DNA of 64,000 nt from Flavobacteriales bacterium (GTDB lineage: Bacteria; Bacteroidota; Bacteroidia; Flavobacteriales_F; PHOS-HE28): NCBI GenBank assembly GCA_016699575.1, contig CP064979.1, forward strand, positions 2,914,001 through 2,978,000, in the 5' to 3' direction. Below are positions 1 through 9,240 of the stretch, in pieces. Position 1 is the first letter of the stretch. Every line of letters begins with the position of its first letter. The notes under the pieces were generated by a model. It was not told the DNA's origin and did no database searches. It saw only the letters and a program-made list of their open reading frames with translations. Position numbers and translations under genes: made by a program.

Positions 1-1
1 G

Positions 2-349
2 GATGAAATGAGCGACCGCGACCTGCGCTTCTTCGCAAGCGAGATCATCCGCGAGCAGGTGTTGCAGCACTACCGCCAGGAGATCCCTTACAGTACGCAG
101 GTGGTCGTTACTACGTTCAAGGAAGATGAGGATCCGGTGCGCATCGAAGCCGATGTGATCGTGATGCGCGATAGCCAGAAGGGCATCATCATTGGACCCG
201 GTGGTAGCGCACTGCGCACCTTGGGCACCGGATCGCGCAAGGCCATGGAGAAGTGGTTGGGGCGGAAGGTCTTCCTGCGCTTCCATGTGAAAGTCGATCC
301 CGACTGGCGCAGCGACGACAACAAACTGAAACGATACGGATACAGATGA
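2..349 (+). CDS. era: GTPase Era, C-terminal KH domain (5' truncated by window edge)
   Basis: The reading frame is already open at the window start, so only the last 115 or so codons of Era are present. The GTPase domain lies outside. The visible part has the Era KH-domain layout: the linker helix RFFASEIIREQ, then a strand rich in V/I, then the RNA-binding loop GIIIGPGGSALRTLG. Era binds the 3' end of 16S rRNA during 30S assembly. Its stop overlaps the start of der in an ATGA arrangement (346-349), so the two ribosome-assembly GTPases are translationally coupled. The methionine at position 8 is internal and is not the true start. Confidence 0.93.
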   Translation, partial: DEMSDRDLRFFASEIIREQVLQHYRQEIPYSTQVVVTTFKEDEDPVRIEADVIVMRDSQKGIIIGPGGSALRTLGTGSRKAMEKWLGRKVFLRFHVKVDPDWRSDDNKLKRYGYR

Positions 350-1650
350 GCAGCATCGTCGCGATAGTGGGCCGCCCCAACGTGGGCAAGAGCACGCTCT
401 TCAACCGCCTTACCGAGCAGAAGGCCGCCATCACCGATCCAACGGCCGGCACCACGCGCGATCGCCATTACGGCAAGGCGGAGTGGAACGGCAAACCGTT
501 CAGCGTCATCGACACCGGTGGCTACGTGACGGGCAGCGACGACGTGTTCGAGAACGAGATCCGCCGACAGGTCGCCCTGGCGATCGACGAGAGCGATGTC
601 GTGCTCTTCATGGTTGACGTCATGGGCGGTGTTACCGGGCTTGACCAGGCCATTGCCGATATACTGCGCCGCGCGAAGAAGCAGGTGATCCTTGCCGCCA
701 ATAAGGTCGATACCGGCGACAAGCAGGTGTACGCCGCGGATTTCTACCAGCTTGGGCTTGGTGAAGTGCACTGCGTGAGCGCCATCAGCGGCATGGGCAC
801 GGGTGAGCTGCTCGATGAACTCACCAAGGATTTCCCGAAGGAGGAGGACATCGTTGAGGAGGAGGTCCCGCGCATCGCCATCGTGGGCAAACCGAACGTG
901 GGCAAGAGTTCCTTGGTGAACGCGCTCCTGGGCCGGGAGCAGAACATCGTGACGCCCGTCGCAGGCACCACGCGCGATCCGCTGCACGCGCGCTTCAACG
1001 CCTTCGGATTTGACTTGCTGCTGCTCGACACGGCCGGCATCCGGCGCAAGGCCAAGGTGCAGGAGGACATCGAGTTCTACAGTGTGCTGCGCAGTGTGCG
1101 CGCCATTGAAGAGAGTGATGTATGCCTGCTCATGATCGACGCCAAGGACGGTGTGCAACAGCAGGACCTCCACATCTTCTCCATCATCCTCAAGAACGCG
1201 AAGGGCGTGGTGGTGGTGGTGAACAAGTGGGACACCGTTGAGAAGGAAACGAACACCATGAAGGAGTTCGAGGCCGAGGTGCGCCAACGCCTCCAGCCGT
1301 TCACCGATGTGCCGGTGGTCTTCACAAGCGTCACTGAGAAGCAGCGCATACACAAGACCATGGAGATGGCCATGCAGGTGCATCAGGACCGCATGCGGCG
1401 CATACCCACGCACGAACTCAACGAGGTGATGCTCGAGGAGATCGCCAACCATCCGCCCCCGGCGGTGAAGAGCAAGTTCGTGAAGATCAAGTTCGTCACA
1501 CAGCTGCCCACGCGCGTTCCGTCCTTCGCCTTCTTCTGTAATTTCCCGCAGTACGTCAAGGAGCCGTACATGCGCTTCCTTGAGAACAAGCTACGTGGCC
1601 ACTACCGTTTCACCGGCGTTCCCATCCGCATCTTCCTGCGCAAGAAGTAG
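346..1650 (+). CDS. der: Ribosome-associated double GTPase Der (EngA)
   Basis: This 434-residue protein has two tandem G domains and a C-terminal KH-like domain, the normal Der layout and length. The first P-loop GRPNVGKS is at residues 9-16 and the second, GKPNVGKS, at 181-188. DTGG and DTAG switch motifs and NKVD/NKWD base-recognition motifs are present in each half. Der acts in 50S subunit maturation. The start at 346 is chosen because MSSIVAIVGRPNVGKS is the canonical N terminus and overlaps the era stop by four bases. A longer in-frame start exists at 253 inside era but adds unrelated residues. Confidence 0.97.
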   Translation: MSSIVAIVGRPNVGKSTLFNRLTEQKAAITDPTAGTTRDRHYGKAEWNGKPFSVIDTGGYVTGSDDVFENEIRRQVALAIDESDVVLFMVDVMGGVTGLDQAIADILRRAKKQVILAANKVDTGDKQVYAADFYQLGLGEVHCVSAISGMGTGELLDELTKDFPKEEDIVEEEVPRIAIVGKPNVGKSSLVNALLGREQNIVTPVAGTTRDPLHARFNAFGFDLLLLDTAGIRRKAKVQEDIEFYSVLRSVRAIEESDVCLLMIDAKDGVQQQDLHIFSIILKNAKGVVVVVNKWDTVEKETNTMKEFEAEVRQRLQPFTDVPVVFTSVTEKQRIHKTMEMAMQVHQDRMRRIPTHELNEVMLEEIANHPPPAVKSKFVKIKFVTQLPTRVPSFAFFCNFPQYVKEPYMRFLENKLRGHYRFTGVPIRIFLRKK

Positions 1651-3802
1651 GGGCTGTTCCGCGGTTTTGGCCGTGCTGCTTGTTGCATGCGTTTCGGCGC
1701 AGCGTGCCGACCTGTCCTGCCTTCGGGTTCGTTATGATTGGGGTGCCCAGCCGGCATTGGATCCCGCGACGCCGCCGTTGGTGGCCTTGGAGGGCGCGGA
1801 TGTGCTCAGCGACAGTCTGCGCATCGCATTCCGCAGGGCCAGGCCCGAGTTCATCACCGTGTTCTTCGAACGCCATCAGGTGCTCCGCTTCGGGAATGCG
1901 GAGGCCGTGGGCCGGTACACTGCGTTCTCCCTACCTGAGAGCCTGGACCCTCCCTATGACCATCAGGACCTGCCGTTAGCCCGGCGCGACAGTCTGCCGC
2001 GGCCGATCCACTTCAATACGGAAGTCGTGTTCTGTCGTGCCCGCAAGCTGGGTGCTCAAGCGGATACGGGTGCTCTACCCATCGATGGCCGGGTCATCCG
2101 CCAGCGCGTGAAGCACGGGGAACGCTTCCATGAGGTGTGGAGCTACGGCGTGAACGTGCTTGGCGTTCAGCCGGGCGATACCATCGAAGTGCAGTGGAAG
2201 TACAGCGTGCCTTTCCTGGAGAACGCTGGGCGTTTCAACGCACAACGCATTTTCTTCCATGGTGCTCTCTACAAACACCGGAACCATCTGCTGCTGGAGG
2301 CCGATGGCGCGCAAGGCATCCGGCATTGGGGCATCCCGGCCGATAGCGTTTCGGAGCACAGGGGGACCACCAGCACGTATTGGAACTTGCGCGGGCTGGT
2401 TCCCGTGGCCGACGAAGTGGGGGCACGCTGGCACACGGAATTGCCGCACCTGGTCATCGGTACATTGCAGGATGCGCAGTTCAATACGCACCGCACGCGG
2501 AGCGGCTTGTGGGTGGATGTGCCTTACTGGGTGCAGGCCATACGGCGCCGGGAAGCGAACGCGTTCTGGTGGAGACAGGTCGCACTGAAGAACGTGCCCG
2601 ACGCGCAGACGGAGCGCATGAAGGACTTCATCGAACGCTTTCCGGGCACCAGTGGGGTGGACAGGATGCGCAGGATGCACAACACCATCGCGAACGATTT
2701 CCTCTTCCAGCTCGATGATGCATGGTTCGACAACAAGGACCTCGAGAACCAGCGCATGGGCGACCAACTGCGCGATGGACGTTTGCGCGAGATCAGCCGG
2801 TACGACCTGTACAGCAAGCTCATCGCCATGATGCGGACGAAATACTGGACCGCTTACCTGATGGACAGCCGCGTCGGAGCATTATCACTGGATTGGTTGT
2901 CGCCGGTGTGGAACAACGAATGGACCTTTCTGCTGAGGGATGGCGACGAACCGCTGCACCTGTATCCCAAGCGCTCGCGCCACGGTCTGCTCGCGGGCGA
3001 AATGCCCTTCTACTGGGAAGGCACACAGGCATTGGTGGGTGATGTGGACAAGTTGTGGAGCGATGCCGAATTGGGTGCCAAAGAGCCGATCAAACCGGAA
3101 CTCGTGCCGATCCCGTCATTGACCGCAGCGGTGAACGAGCGGCGCACGGACATCAGGGTTGAGGCCGATCTGTCCTCAGGGCTGTTGAAGGTGGAAGCGA
3201 ACATCCTGCTGGCCGGGCAGTGGAGCACCCTCACACGTGGCGCCTACCTGCACGGCGCAGTGGACAGCAGCGTGAATGTGCGCTACGGCCACAAGCTGCA
3301 GGACGTTCCTGGTGCGCGAAACGTGTTGGTTGAGCTCGGCAGGTTGCAGGAGGAAGCGCCCTATCGTATGCCCATCAAGGTCTCGTTCGAGCTGCCGGGG
3401 CGCATCGTGCCGCAAGGCGATGGGCGGTGGACCGTTGACCTGCGCGAGCTCGTGCGCCATGTGGTCGACACCACGTTCAAAGCGGAGGGACGAGACTTGT
3501 CTTATTGGTTCGATTTCGCTGGACTTGATCTGAGCGAACTTCAGGTCTCGTTCAATCGGCCGGTTACGGCAACAGTGGTGGGCGCCAAGGAGGAGTTGGA
3601 AGCTGTGTCTTACACCTCGAACGCCGAACAGCCGGACGATCGCACGGTGCGCCTCTCAAGCGAACTGCGGGTGATGCAGTGCCATGTGCCACCTGCCGAT
3701 GCAGGTCAATTGGAGCATCTCATGCTCGCCGTTGGAAGCAACACGGCCCTGCGGTTCACCGTGGTCGCGTCGAACGAACGCGATGGTGCCGCAGGGCCGT
3801 GA
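1580..3802 (+). CDS. Secreted hypothetical protein, possibly DUF3857/transglutaminase-like
   Basis: I do not recognise this protein with certainty. A hydrophobic stretch (AVLAVLLVACVSA) followed by QRADLSC looks like a signal peptide, so it is probably exported. The middle contains HEVWSYGVNVLGVQPGDTIEVQW, whose style recalls DUF3857 domains of Bacteroidota transglutaminase-type proteins. I cannot find a Cys-His-Asp catalytic set. Start choice is difficult: no ATG lies before the signal peptide, only TTG at 1580, GTG at 1595 and TTG at 1667. The first two would overlap der by 56-71 bases. The body of the ORF is long and clearly coding. The next gene is convergent. Confidence 0.6.
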   Translation: MRTSYVATTVSPAFPSASSCARSRGCSAVLAVLLVACVSAQRADLSCLRVRYDWGAQPALDPATPPLVALEGADVLSDSLRIAFRRARPEFITVFFERHQVLRFGNAEAVGRYTAFSLPESLDPPYDHQDLPLARRDSLPRPIHFNTEVVFCRARKLGAQADTGALPIDGRVIRQRVKHGERFHEVWSYGVNVLGVQPGDTIEVQWKYSVPFLENAGRFNAQRIFFHGALYKHRNHLLLEADGAQGIRHWGIPADSVSEHRGTTSTYWNLRGLVPVADEVGARWHTELPHLVIGTLQDAQFNTHRTRSGLWVDVPYWVQAIRRREANAFWWRQVALKNVPDAQTERMKDFIERFPGTSGVDRMRRMHNTIANDFLFQLDDAWFDNKDLENQRMGDQLRDGRLREISRYDLYSKLIAMMRTKYWTAYLMDSRVGALSLDWLSPVWNNEWTFLLRDGDEPLHLYPKRSRHGLLAGEMPFYWEGTQALVGDVDKLWSDAELGAKEPIKPELVPIPSLTAAVNERRTDIRVEADLSSGLLKVEANILLAGQWSTLTRGAYLHGAVDSSVNVRYGHKLQDVPGARNVLVELGRLQEEAPYRMPIKVSFELPGRIVPQGDGRWTVDLRELVRHVVDTTFKAEGRDLSYWFDFAGLDLSELQVSFNRPVTATVVGAKEELEAVSYTSNAEQPDDRTVRLSSELRVMQCHVPPADAGQLEHLMLAVGSNTALRFTVVASNERDGAAGP

Positions 3803-3823
3803 CCGGTCCCGAGGGGCTAAGCT

Positions 3824-5890
3824 CTATTCCATGATCAAGCGCTGTGTACTGGTTCCACGAGCGGTGGCAACTTGAACCAAGTAGAGGCCGCTTGCGCCGC
3901 CCAGTTCGGCCTTGTTCAGGCGAAGGCGGAGCCCGTTGGCAGCATCCGTGCGGCTCATGTGCCAAATGCTGCGACCGTCGGCGGCGAGGATGCGGATATC
4001 GACATCACCTTCCGCCGCCATGACCAGATCGAAGGCTTCGTTCGCAGGGTTGGGAACGACTTGCAGTACGGGGATACCGTTCACCTCTTGCACACCCACA
4101 ACTCCTGTAACGTTGATGTCATCGATGAAGAGGTCGTCCGATGCCGCGCTCGCCGTGAACTGGAATTTGAGCCGCACATCAGGCTCGGTGAGCGATGATG
4201 GTAGTGTCAATTGGTGCTCGATCCACGATCCGCTGCCTTGGCTCAGGAGCAGGTCCAGGATATCATAGGTGGCCCGCAATGTCCAGGTGCGTCCGCAGTT
4301 CGTTGAGCTGAACACCTTCAGTTCTTCCGTTGCATCCGCCAGGTTCGTGGTCTGCGTTGTGTATTTGGTCCAGAAGCTCAGCGTTGGGCTGGTGATGTAC
4401 GTCATGTCCAGCACCGGTGAAATGAGTTCATCCTCATCGCCGCCGTTATCGCCGAGGAAGTTGATGTCCATGTAGCTGTCGGAATTGTTCAAGCGCATGC
4501 AGCCGTTGACGAAGTGGCCTTCGTTGGTGACATGCTGCCATGATGTGACGTTGCCCTCGGGATTCTCCCACGACCAATTGTTCAACTGATCGAACGGCTG
4601 TGAGAGCAGGCCGACCACATCGGCGTAGCTGCTCACGTTCACCGAGTAGGCCTGCGTGGTGGAACCTGAACCTCCAGGGCCCGCAACCGTGAGCGATACC
4701 GACTTCCATCCATTGCCTGCGAAGGTGACCACAGGGTTCTGGTCCGTGGATGTCGATGGGGTGCCGTCCTGGAATGTCCACGCCCAAGACGTGGCTTCGC
4801 CGTTCGTTGAATTATCGGTGAAGTTCACTGAGGTGCCTTCGCAGACATAACGGCGATCAGGATACAGGTCCGCAACGGGTGGGCAGACCTGGTTGGTGAT
4901 ACCATCGGTGCCTGTGGCCGCAAGGTTCGCCGCCGACCAAAGGTTCTCGCGGTTCGATACTGCACTGTGCAGGGCGGCTTGCATTCGCAAAACCTGGCCA
5001 GCGGTGTACATCCTGGAGCAATAGGAGTAGTCCATGTAGTTCTGGACGTTCTCAATGATGTTCGGGTCGCAAATGGCCTGGTCCAGGTCGCACACCAGGT
5101 CGGAACCTTTGGTAATGGGTGTATCATCCACTTCATCATCACCGCAAGCCACGCCAGGGTCGTTGGTATTGCCCCACGGGTGTTGCAGGTTCAGCCAGTG
5201 GCCGATCTCGTGCGTTAGTGCGCGCGAACTGCCCGGGTTGCTCGTTCCCATGCTGCCCACGTAATCGTGCAGGATCATGATGCCGTCCGCGAAACCCATG
5301 ATGCCGGCTTCAACGGCTGAAGGGTAGTAGGCATAGCCGGCGACACCGTTTTCCATCTGCGCACAGGTCCAGATGTTGAGGTATTTCGCCCGGGGCCATT
5401 GGCTGAGCTTTGCGCCGTCATTGCCTTGGTAGGTCTTCACGGTCCGCTCGCGCACGATCCCGTTCGTGCAGAAGCCGAACTGGTCGCGGGTGGCAAGGCG
5501 GAATTCGATGGAAGCATCGGCAGCGATGGCTTGGAAGCCTGGAACGATCAGTGTGGTGTCGCTGTTCAGCTTGCGGAAGTCCTCGTTCAGGATGCGCATG
5601 GCGTCGTGCACCTGCTCGTCGGAGATGTTCTCCGGACCGTTGTTGTGCAGGATATGGAACACAACGGGAATGATGAACACCGTGTCGTTGCGCTCGCCCG
5701 CATGGGCTTCGGCATAGTCCGAGGTGAAGCGCTCAAGGTCGGCTTCGGTGGTCAGGATCTCCGGATGCTGGGCGATGGCACTCTGGCGCATGAGGTCGCT
5801 TCCGCATTGGAAAGGGTTTTGGGCCACCGCCGGAACGATCAGTCCACGAAGGACGATCGCGACGAGGAGAGGAAGGGTCAATTTCTTCAT
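3824..5890 (-). CDS. Secreted M43-family zinc metalloprotease with PKD domain and T9SS sorting tail
   Basis: This 688-residue protein begins with a signal peptide (MKKLTLPLLVAIVLRGLIVPAVA). The metzincin zinc motif HEIGHWLNLQH is at residues 227-237, followed by the Met-turn region around NVQNYMDYS; together they place it in MEROPS family M43 (pappalysin/cytophagalysin). A PKD domain follows (CEGTSVNFTDNST, then SWAWTFQDGTPSTS), then a jelly-roll-like region. The last 80 residues (VVPNPANEAFDLV, then GLYLVQVATARGT) form a type-A C-terminal domain for T9SS export. It is probably an extracellular protease used in nutrition. It stands alone between a convergent and a divergent gene. Confidence 0.93.
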   Translation of the reverse strand: MKKLTLPLLVAIVLRGLIVPAVAQNPFQCGSDLMRQSAIAQHPEILTTEADLERFTSDYAEAHAGERNDTVFIIPVVFHILHNNGPENISDEQVHDAMRILNEDFRKLNSDTTLIVPGFQAIAADASIEFRLATRDQFGFCTNGIVRERTVKTYQGNDGAKLSQWPRAKYLNIWTCAQMENGVAGYAYYPSAVEAGIMGFADGIMILHDYVGSMGTSNPGSSRALTHEIGHWLNLQHPWGNTNDPGVACGDDEVDDTPITKGSDLVCDLDQAICDPNIIENVQNYMDYSYCSRMYTAGQVLRMQAALHSAVSNRENLWSAANLAATGTDGITNQVCPPVADLYPDRRYVCEGTSVNFTDNSTNGEATSWAWTFQDGTPSTSTDQNPVVTFAGNGWKSVSLTVAGPGGSGSTTQAYSVNVSSYADVVGLLSQPFDQLNNWSWENPEGNVTSWQHVTNEGHFVNGCMRLNNSDSYMDINFLGDNGGDEDELISPVLDMTYITSPTLSFWTKYTTQTTNLADATEELKVFSSTNCGRTWTLRATYDILDLLLSQGSGSWIEHQLTLPSSLTEPDVRLKFQFTASAASDDLFIDDINVTGVVGVQEVNGIPVLQVVPNPANEAFDLVMAAEGDVDIRILAADGRSIWHMSRTDAANGLRLRLNKAELGGASGLYLVQVATARGTSTQRLIME

Positions 5891-6086
5891 GACAGGTCAT
5901 GGGTTTGGAATGGTGCGGAGGTAGGAACATGCCGTCGCGCCCCACAATGGGGAACGAGGAGCGGTCCAACCTGTGGATGGAATGGCGACAGGTGTGCGGC
6001 GTTGCGCCGGACTGCCGCCCACACCCTCACCCGTTGACGTGCCGAAGTGAGGAGCGCGTGCTGTGCAAAACTATTATTGTGCGGGC

Positions 6087-6614
6087 ATGCGCAGGATACT
6101 GGCCATACTTCTGTTGTTGGGTCTGGTGGGCCAACTCCTCCAATTGGCCTTGTTCGATGTCCGGCGGAGCGCGGTGCAGCGTGAGGTGAAGCTGAAGTTG
6201 AAAGCAGGTGTGCCGCAAGGCGAACGGACCGTATTCACGTTCACCCAACGGCAATACGATGCCCTACGCTGGCTCAAGCCCGGCAAGGAATTCACGACAG
6301 GTGAGGGCTTCTTTGATGTCATCGACCGATGGGAAGATGCGTCGAGCAACATCCATCTCTCCTGCATGAACGATACACAGGAAGCGGCGCTCTTCGAGGA
6401 CCTCGCACTGCTGGTGGATCAGGCCATGGACCGCAGGGGCGATGGCGACAAGCGCACAGGTGTTGTTTACAGTACCATCAAAACGTGGTGCTCGGAGTCG
6501 GTGTCATTCAAGATCACCGTTCCGTTCCTGCCGGTTCAATGTTCAACCCGGTCGTTGACGTGCGTTCCGTTGTGGACGTTCGAACCGCCGTTCCCACCAC
6601 CGCGCGTGGTGTAG
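6087..6614 (+). CDS. Small hypothetical protein with N-terminal membrane anchor
   Basis: I do not recognise this 175-residue protein. The ATG at 6087 is preferred over the upstream in-frame ATG at 6063 because it gives MRRILAILLLLGLVGQ, a compact positively charged signal or anchor helix. The rest is soluble, with a segment FTFTQRQYDALRWLKPGKEFTTGEGFFDVI, and ends in a proline-rich tail. It lies 92 bases before a TonB-dependent receptor on the same strand and may be co-transcribed. Small exported proteins often accompany such receptors, but no function can be read from this sequence. Confidence 0.6.
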   Translation: MRRILAILLLLGLVGQLLQLALFDVRRSAVQREVKLKLKAGVPQGERTVFTFTQRQYDALRWLKPGKEFTTGEGFFDVIDRWEDASSNIHLSCMNDTQEAALFEDLALLVDQAMDRRGDGDKRTGVVYSTIKTWCSESVSFKITVPFLPVQCSTRSLTCVPLWTFEPPFPPPRVV

Positions 6615-6706
6615 GACATAGCTGATCCGTTGTCGGAAGCAGGACAGCGGTTGCGCGCACTCTCCGGGCGGGCGACCTGGGCTTCCTATCACCTGAACTC
6701 ACCGAA

Positions 6707-9121
6707 ATGAACCTCTTTAGAACACTATTCCTGTGCATGTCGGCGGCGTTGGCCACTTCGTTGGTCAATGCCCAGACCATCACCCTTCTCGATTCCGGCA
6801 CCGGCGAACCCATTGAAGCCGCGAGCATTGGCACCCGCGGTGGTGCCAGCGTACTGTCCGATATCAAGGGCCGTGCGCCCATCGATGCTTTCCGATCGGC
6901 GGACAGCATCCGCATTGCTCATCCTGCATATTCCACCATGTCCTTCACCTACGCGGCGCTAAGTGCAACGCCACAAGTGAAGCTCGAACCTCTTCGCAGG
7001 CCGCTCGATGAATTCGTCGTCAGCGCCAACCGTTGGGAGCAGGAAGACTCCCGCGTTCCGGACCAGATCACAGTGATCCGTCCGAAGGACATCGCTTTCA
7101 ACAACCCCGGTACCGCCGCGGACATGTTGCAGCAGAGCGGCGAGGTGTTCATGCAGAAGAGCCAGCAAGGCGGCGGAAGTCCCATGCTCCGTGGTTTTGG
7201 GGCCAACCGGGCTCTCATTGTGGTGGACGGCGTGCGCATGAACAATGCGATCTACCGCGCGGGCAACCTGCAGAACATCATCAGCGTGGACGCCAACGCC
7301 ATCGAGCGGGCCGAAGTGGTGCACGGCCCGGGTGCCATGACCTATGGCAGCGATGCCATCGGCGGTGTTATGGACTTCCATCTGCTGCGTCCCCGTTTCA
7401 GCAACGACAGCAGCCTGCTTTTCCATGGCGGTGCAATGGCACGCTATGCCACGGCAGCCGGTGAACAAGCTGGTCACTTGCACTTGGGCCTTGGAGGAGG
7501 CAAGCTCGCTTTCGTCGGTAGTGCAAGCTTCAATCGGTTCGGTGACCTGCGCGCCGGTACCAACGGCCCCAAGGACTACCTGCGCCCTTGGTACACGGAG
7601 ACCATCAATGGTGTGGACAGCCAGGTGGTGAACACCGACCCCGAACTACAGGAGCAGAGCGGGTACGACAACATGGCGTTCATGGCCAAGCTGGCCTGGA
7701 AGCCGGTGAAGTCATTGGAGATCGGGGCGAACGTTTACTACAGCACCACGAGTGATGTGCCGCGCTATGATCGCCTCATCGAACTGCGCAATGGAGCACC
7801 GCGCTCGGCAGAGTGGTACTACGGCCCGCAGGAGTGGATGATGTACAACCTGCGCTTCACGCACACAGCGGAGAAGGGCCCATGGAGCACCGCTCGCTTG
7901 ATCCTTAGCATGCAGGACTACACCGAGAGCCGCAATGATCGGAACTTCGGCAACCGCCGTTTGCGCACGCAGACGGAGCACGTCACCGGCACGTGGGTGA
8001 ACCTTGATCTGGAGAAGGAGCTGGGCTCGGGCACACAACTGTTCTATGGCGCCGAACTGGTGATGAACGATGTGGAAAGCACCGGCAAGCGTGTGCACCT
8101 CGATACCCGGGAAGAGGAGATCATCAATTCCCGTTATCCCAACGGATCCACCTGGAACACCGGCTCGGTGTACTTGGGTGCCATGCACGACCTGTCGGAA
8201 CGCTTCACCGTTTCCGCCGGGGCCCGTTTCAGCTGGGCAGCGCTGGAGTGTGAGTTCGATACGACGCTCTTTCCGTACCCCGCCACCAGCACCAGCCTCA
8301 GCAGCAGTGCGCTCACGGGCAATCTGGGGTTTGCTTACCGCCCGGGCACCGACTGGAAGATCTCCCTTGATCTGAGCACGGGCTTCCGTGCGCCCAACGT
8401 TGACGACATCGGCAAGGTGTTCGATAGCGCACCCGGTCTGGTGATCGTGCCGAACCCCGACCTGGCGCCCGAGTATGCCTACAACGCAGAACTGGGGATC
8501 GAGAAGGTGATCGCGCAGCGCGTGCGGGCCGGGGTCACCGGGTTCTACAGCATCCTGGACAATGCCATGGTGCGCCGTCCGTACCTGATCAATGGCGAGG
8601 ACAGCATCATGTACGAAGGTGATCTGAGCGAGGTGAACGCCATCCAGAACGCCGCGAAAGCAACGGTGTACGGCTTCGTGCTAGCCATTGATGCCAAGCT
8701 TGGTGGCGGCTTCGGAGTGGACGTGCGTTACAATTACCAGCACGGTGTGGAACAGGACGACAACAATGTGGACGATGTGCCGCTGCGCCACTCTCCGCCT
8801 CCGTTCGGTCAGGCTGGTCTCTCGTGGGAGCGCAAGAAGCTCCGCCTGCATGCCTATGCACAGTTCAGCGATGGGTTCGACTTCGACGAACTGCCTCCGA
8901 GCGAGCAGGACAAGACACCCATCTATGCGGTGGATGCCAACGGCAACCCGTATGCGCCGAGCTGGTACACCATCAACCTGAAGGGTAGCTACCGGATCAC
9001 CAAAGGCTTGTTGTTCTCGGCCGGTGTTGAGAACATCACCGATGAACTCTATCGTCCCTATAGCTCAGGCATCAGCGCTGCTGGTCGCAACGTCATCGTT
9101 GCGTTGCGCGCCAACTTCTAG
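6707..9121 (+). CDS. TonB-dependent outer-membrane receptor
   Basis: This 804-residue protein has a signal peptide (ends SLVNA). A CarboxypepD_reg-like beta domain follows at about residues 23-95, then a plug domain with VPDQITVIRPKDI and LRGFGANRALIVVDGVRMN. The remainder is a 22-strand barrel ending in an aromatic C terminus (NVIVALRANF). The plug resembles the heme/hemoglobin or transferrin receptor group rather than SusC proteins, and no SusD partner is nearby. The ligand is not determined by the sequence. A strong terminator follows at 9189. Confidence 0.92.
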   Translation: MNLFRTLFLCMSAALATSLVNAQTITLLDSGTGEPIEAASIGTRGGASVLSDIKGRAPIDAFRSADSIRIAHPAYSTMSFTYAALSATPQVKLEPLRRPLDEFVVSANRWEQEDSRVPDQITVIRPKDIAFNNPGTAADMLQQSGEVFMQKSQQGGGSPMLRGFGANRALIVVDGVRMNNAIYRAGNLQNIISVDANAIERAEVVHGPGAMTYGSDAIGGVMDFHLLRPRFSNDSSLLFHGGAMARYATAAGEQAGHLHLGLGGGKLAFVGSASFNRFGDLRAGTNGPKDYLRPWYTETINGVDSQVVNTDPELQEQSGYDNMAFMAKLAWKPVKSLEIGANVYYSTTSDVPRYDRLIELRNGAPRSAEWYYGPQEWMMYNLRFTHTAEKGPWSTARLILSMQDYTESRNDRNFGNRRLRTQTEHVTGTWVNLDLEKELGSGTQLFYGAELVMNDVESTGKRVHLDTREEEIINSRYPNGSTWNTGSVYLGAMHDLSERFTVSAGARFSWAALECEFDTTLFPYPATSTSLSSSALTGNLGFAYRPGTDWKISLDLSTGFRAPNVDDIGKVFDSAPGLVIVPNPDLAPEYAYNAELGIEKVIAQRVRAGVTGFYSILDNAMVRRPYLINGEDSIMYEGDLSEVNAIQNAAKATVYGFVLAIDAKLGGGFGVDVRYNYQHGVEQDDNNVDDVPLRHSPPPFGQAGLSWERKKLRLHAYAQFSDGFDFDELPPSEQDKTPIYAVDANGNPYAPSWYTINLKGSYRITKGLLFSAGVENITDELYRPYSSGISAAGRNVIVALRANF

Positions 9122-9188
9122 TTCTTCTGATCATGCAGAGGAACTGATGCATCATCCGCGGGGTTGTTGACGTGGCCCCGCAACGAAG

Positions 9189-9234
9189 GCACCCCACAGC
9201 CGCTCCAACAGGCTGCTGGGGTGCTTTTCGTTTT
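9189..9234 (+). terminator. Rho-independent terminator of the TonB receptor
   Basis: A GCACCCCA...TGGGGTGC stem with one bulge continues through AGCC/GGCT around a short loop. It is followed directly by TTTTCGTTTT on the plus strand. Confidence 0.85.
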
Positions 9235-9240
9235 CAGTCC

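Noticed and set aside
88..1452. 454-residue minus-strand ORF opposite der
   Set aside because: It is the antisense of der, which has full GTPase motifs. The product is rich in His and Leu without domain character, as expected for a GC-rich shadow frame.
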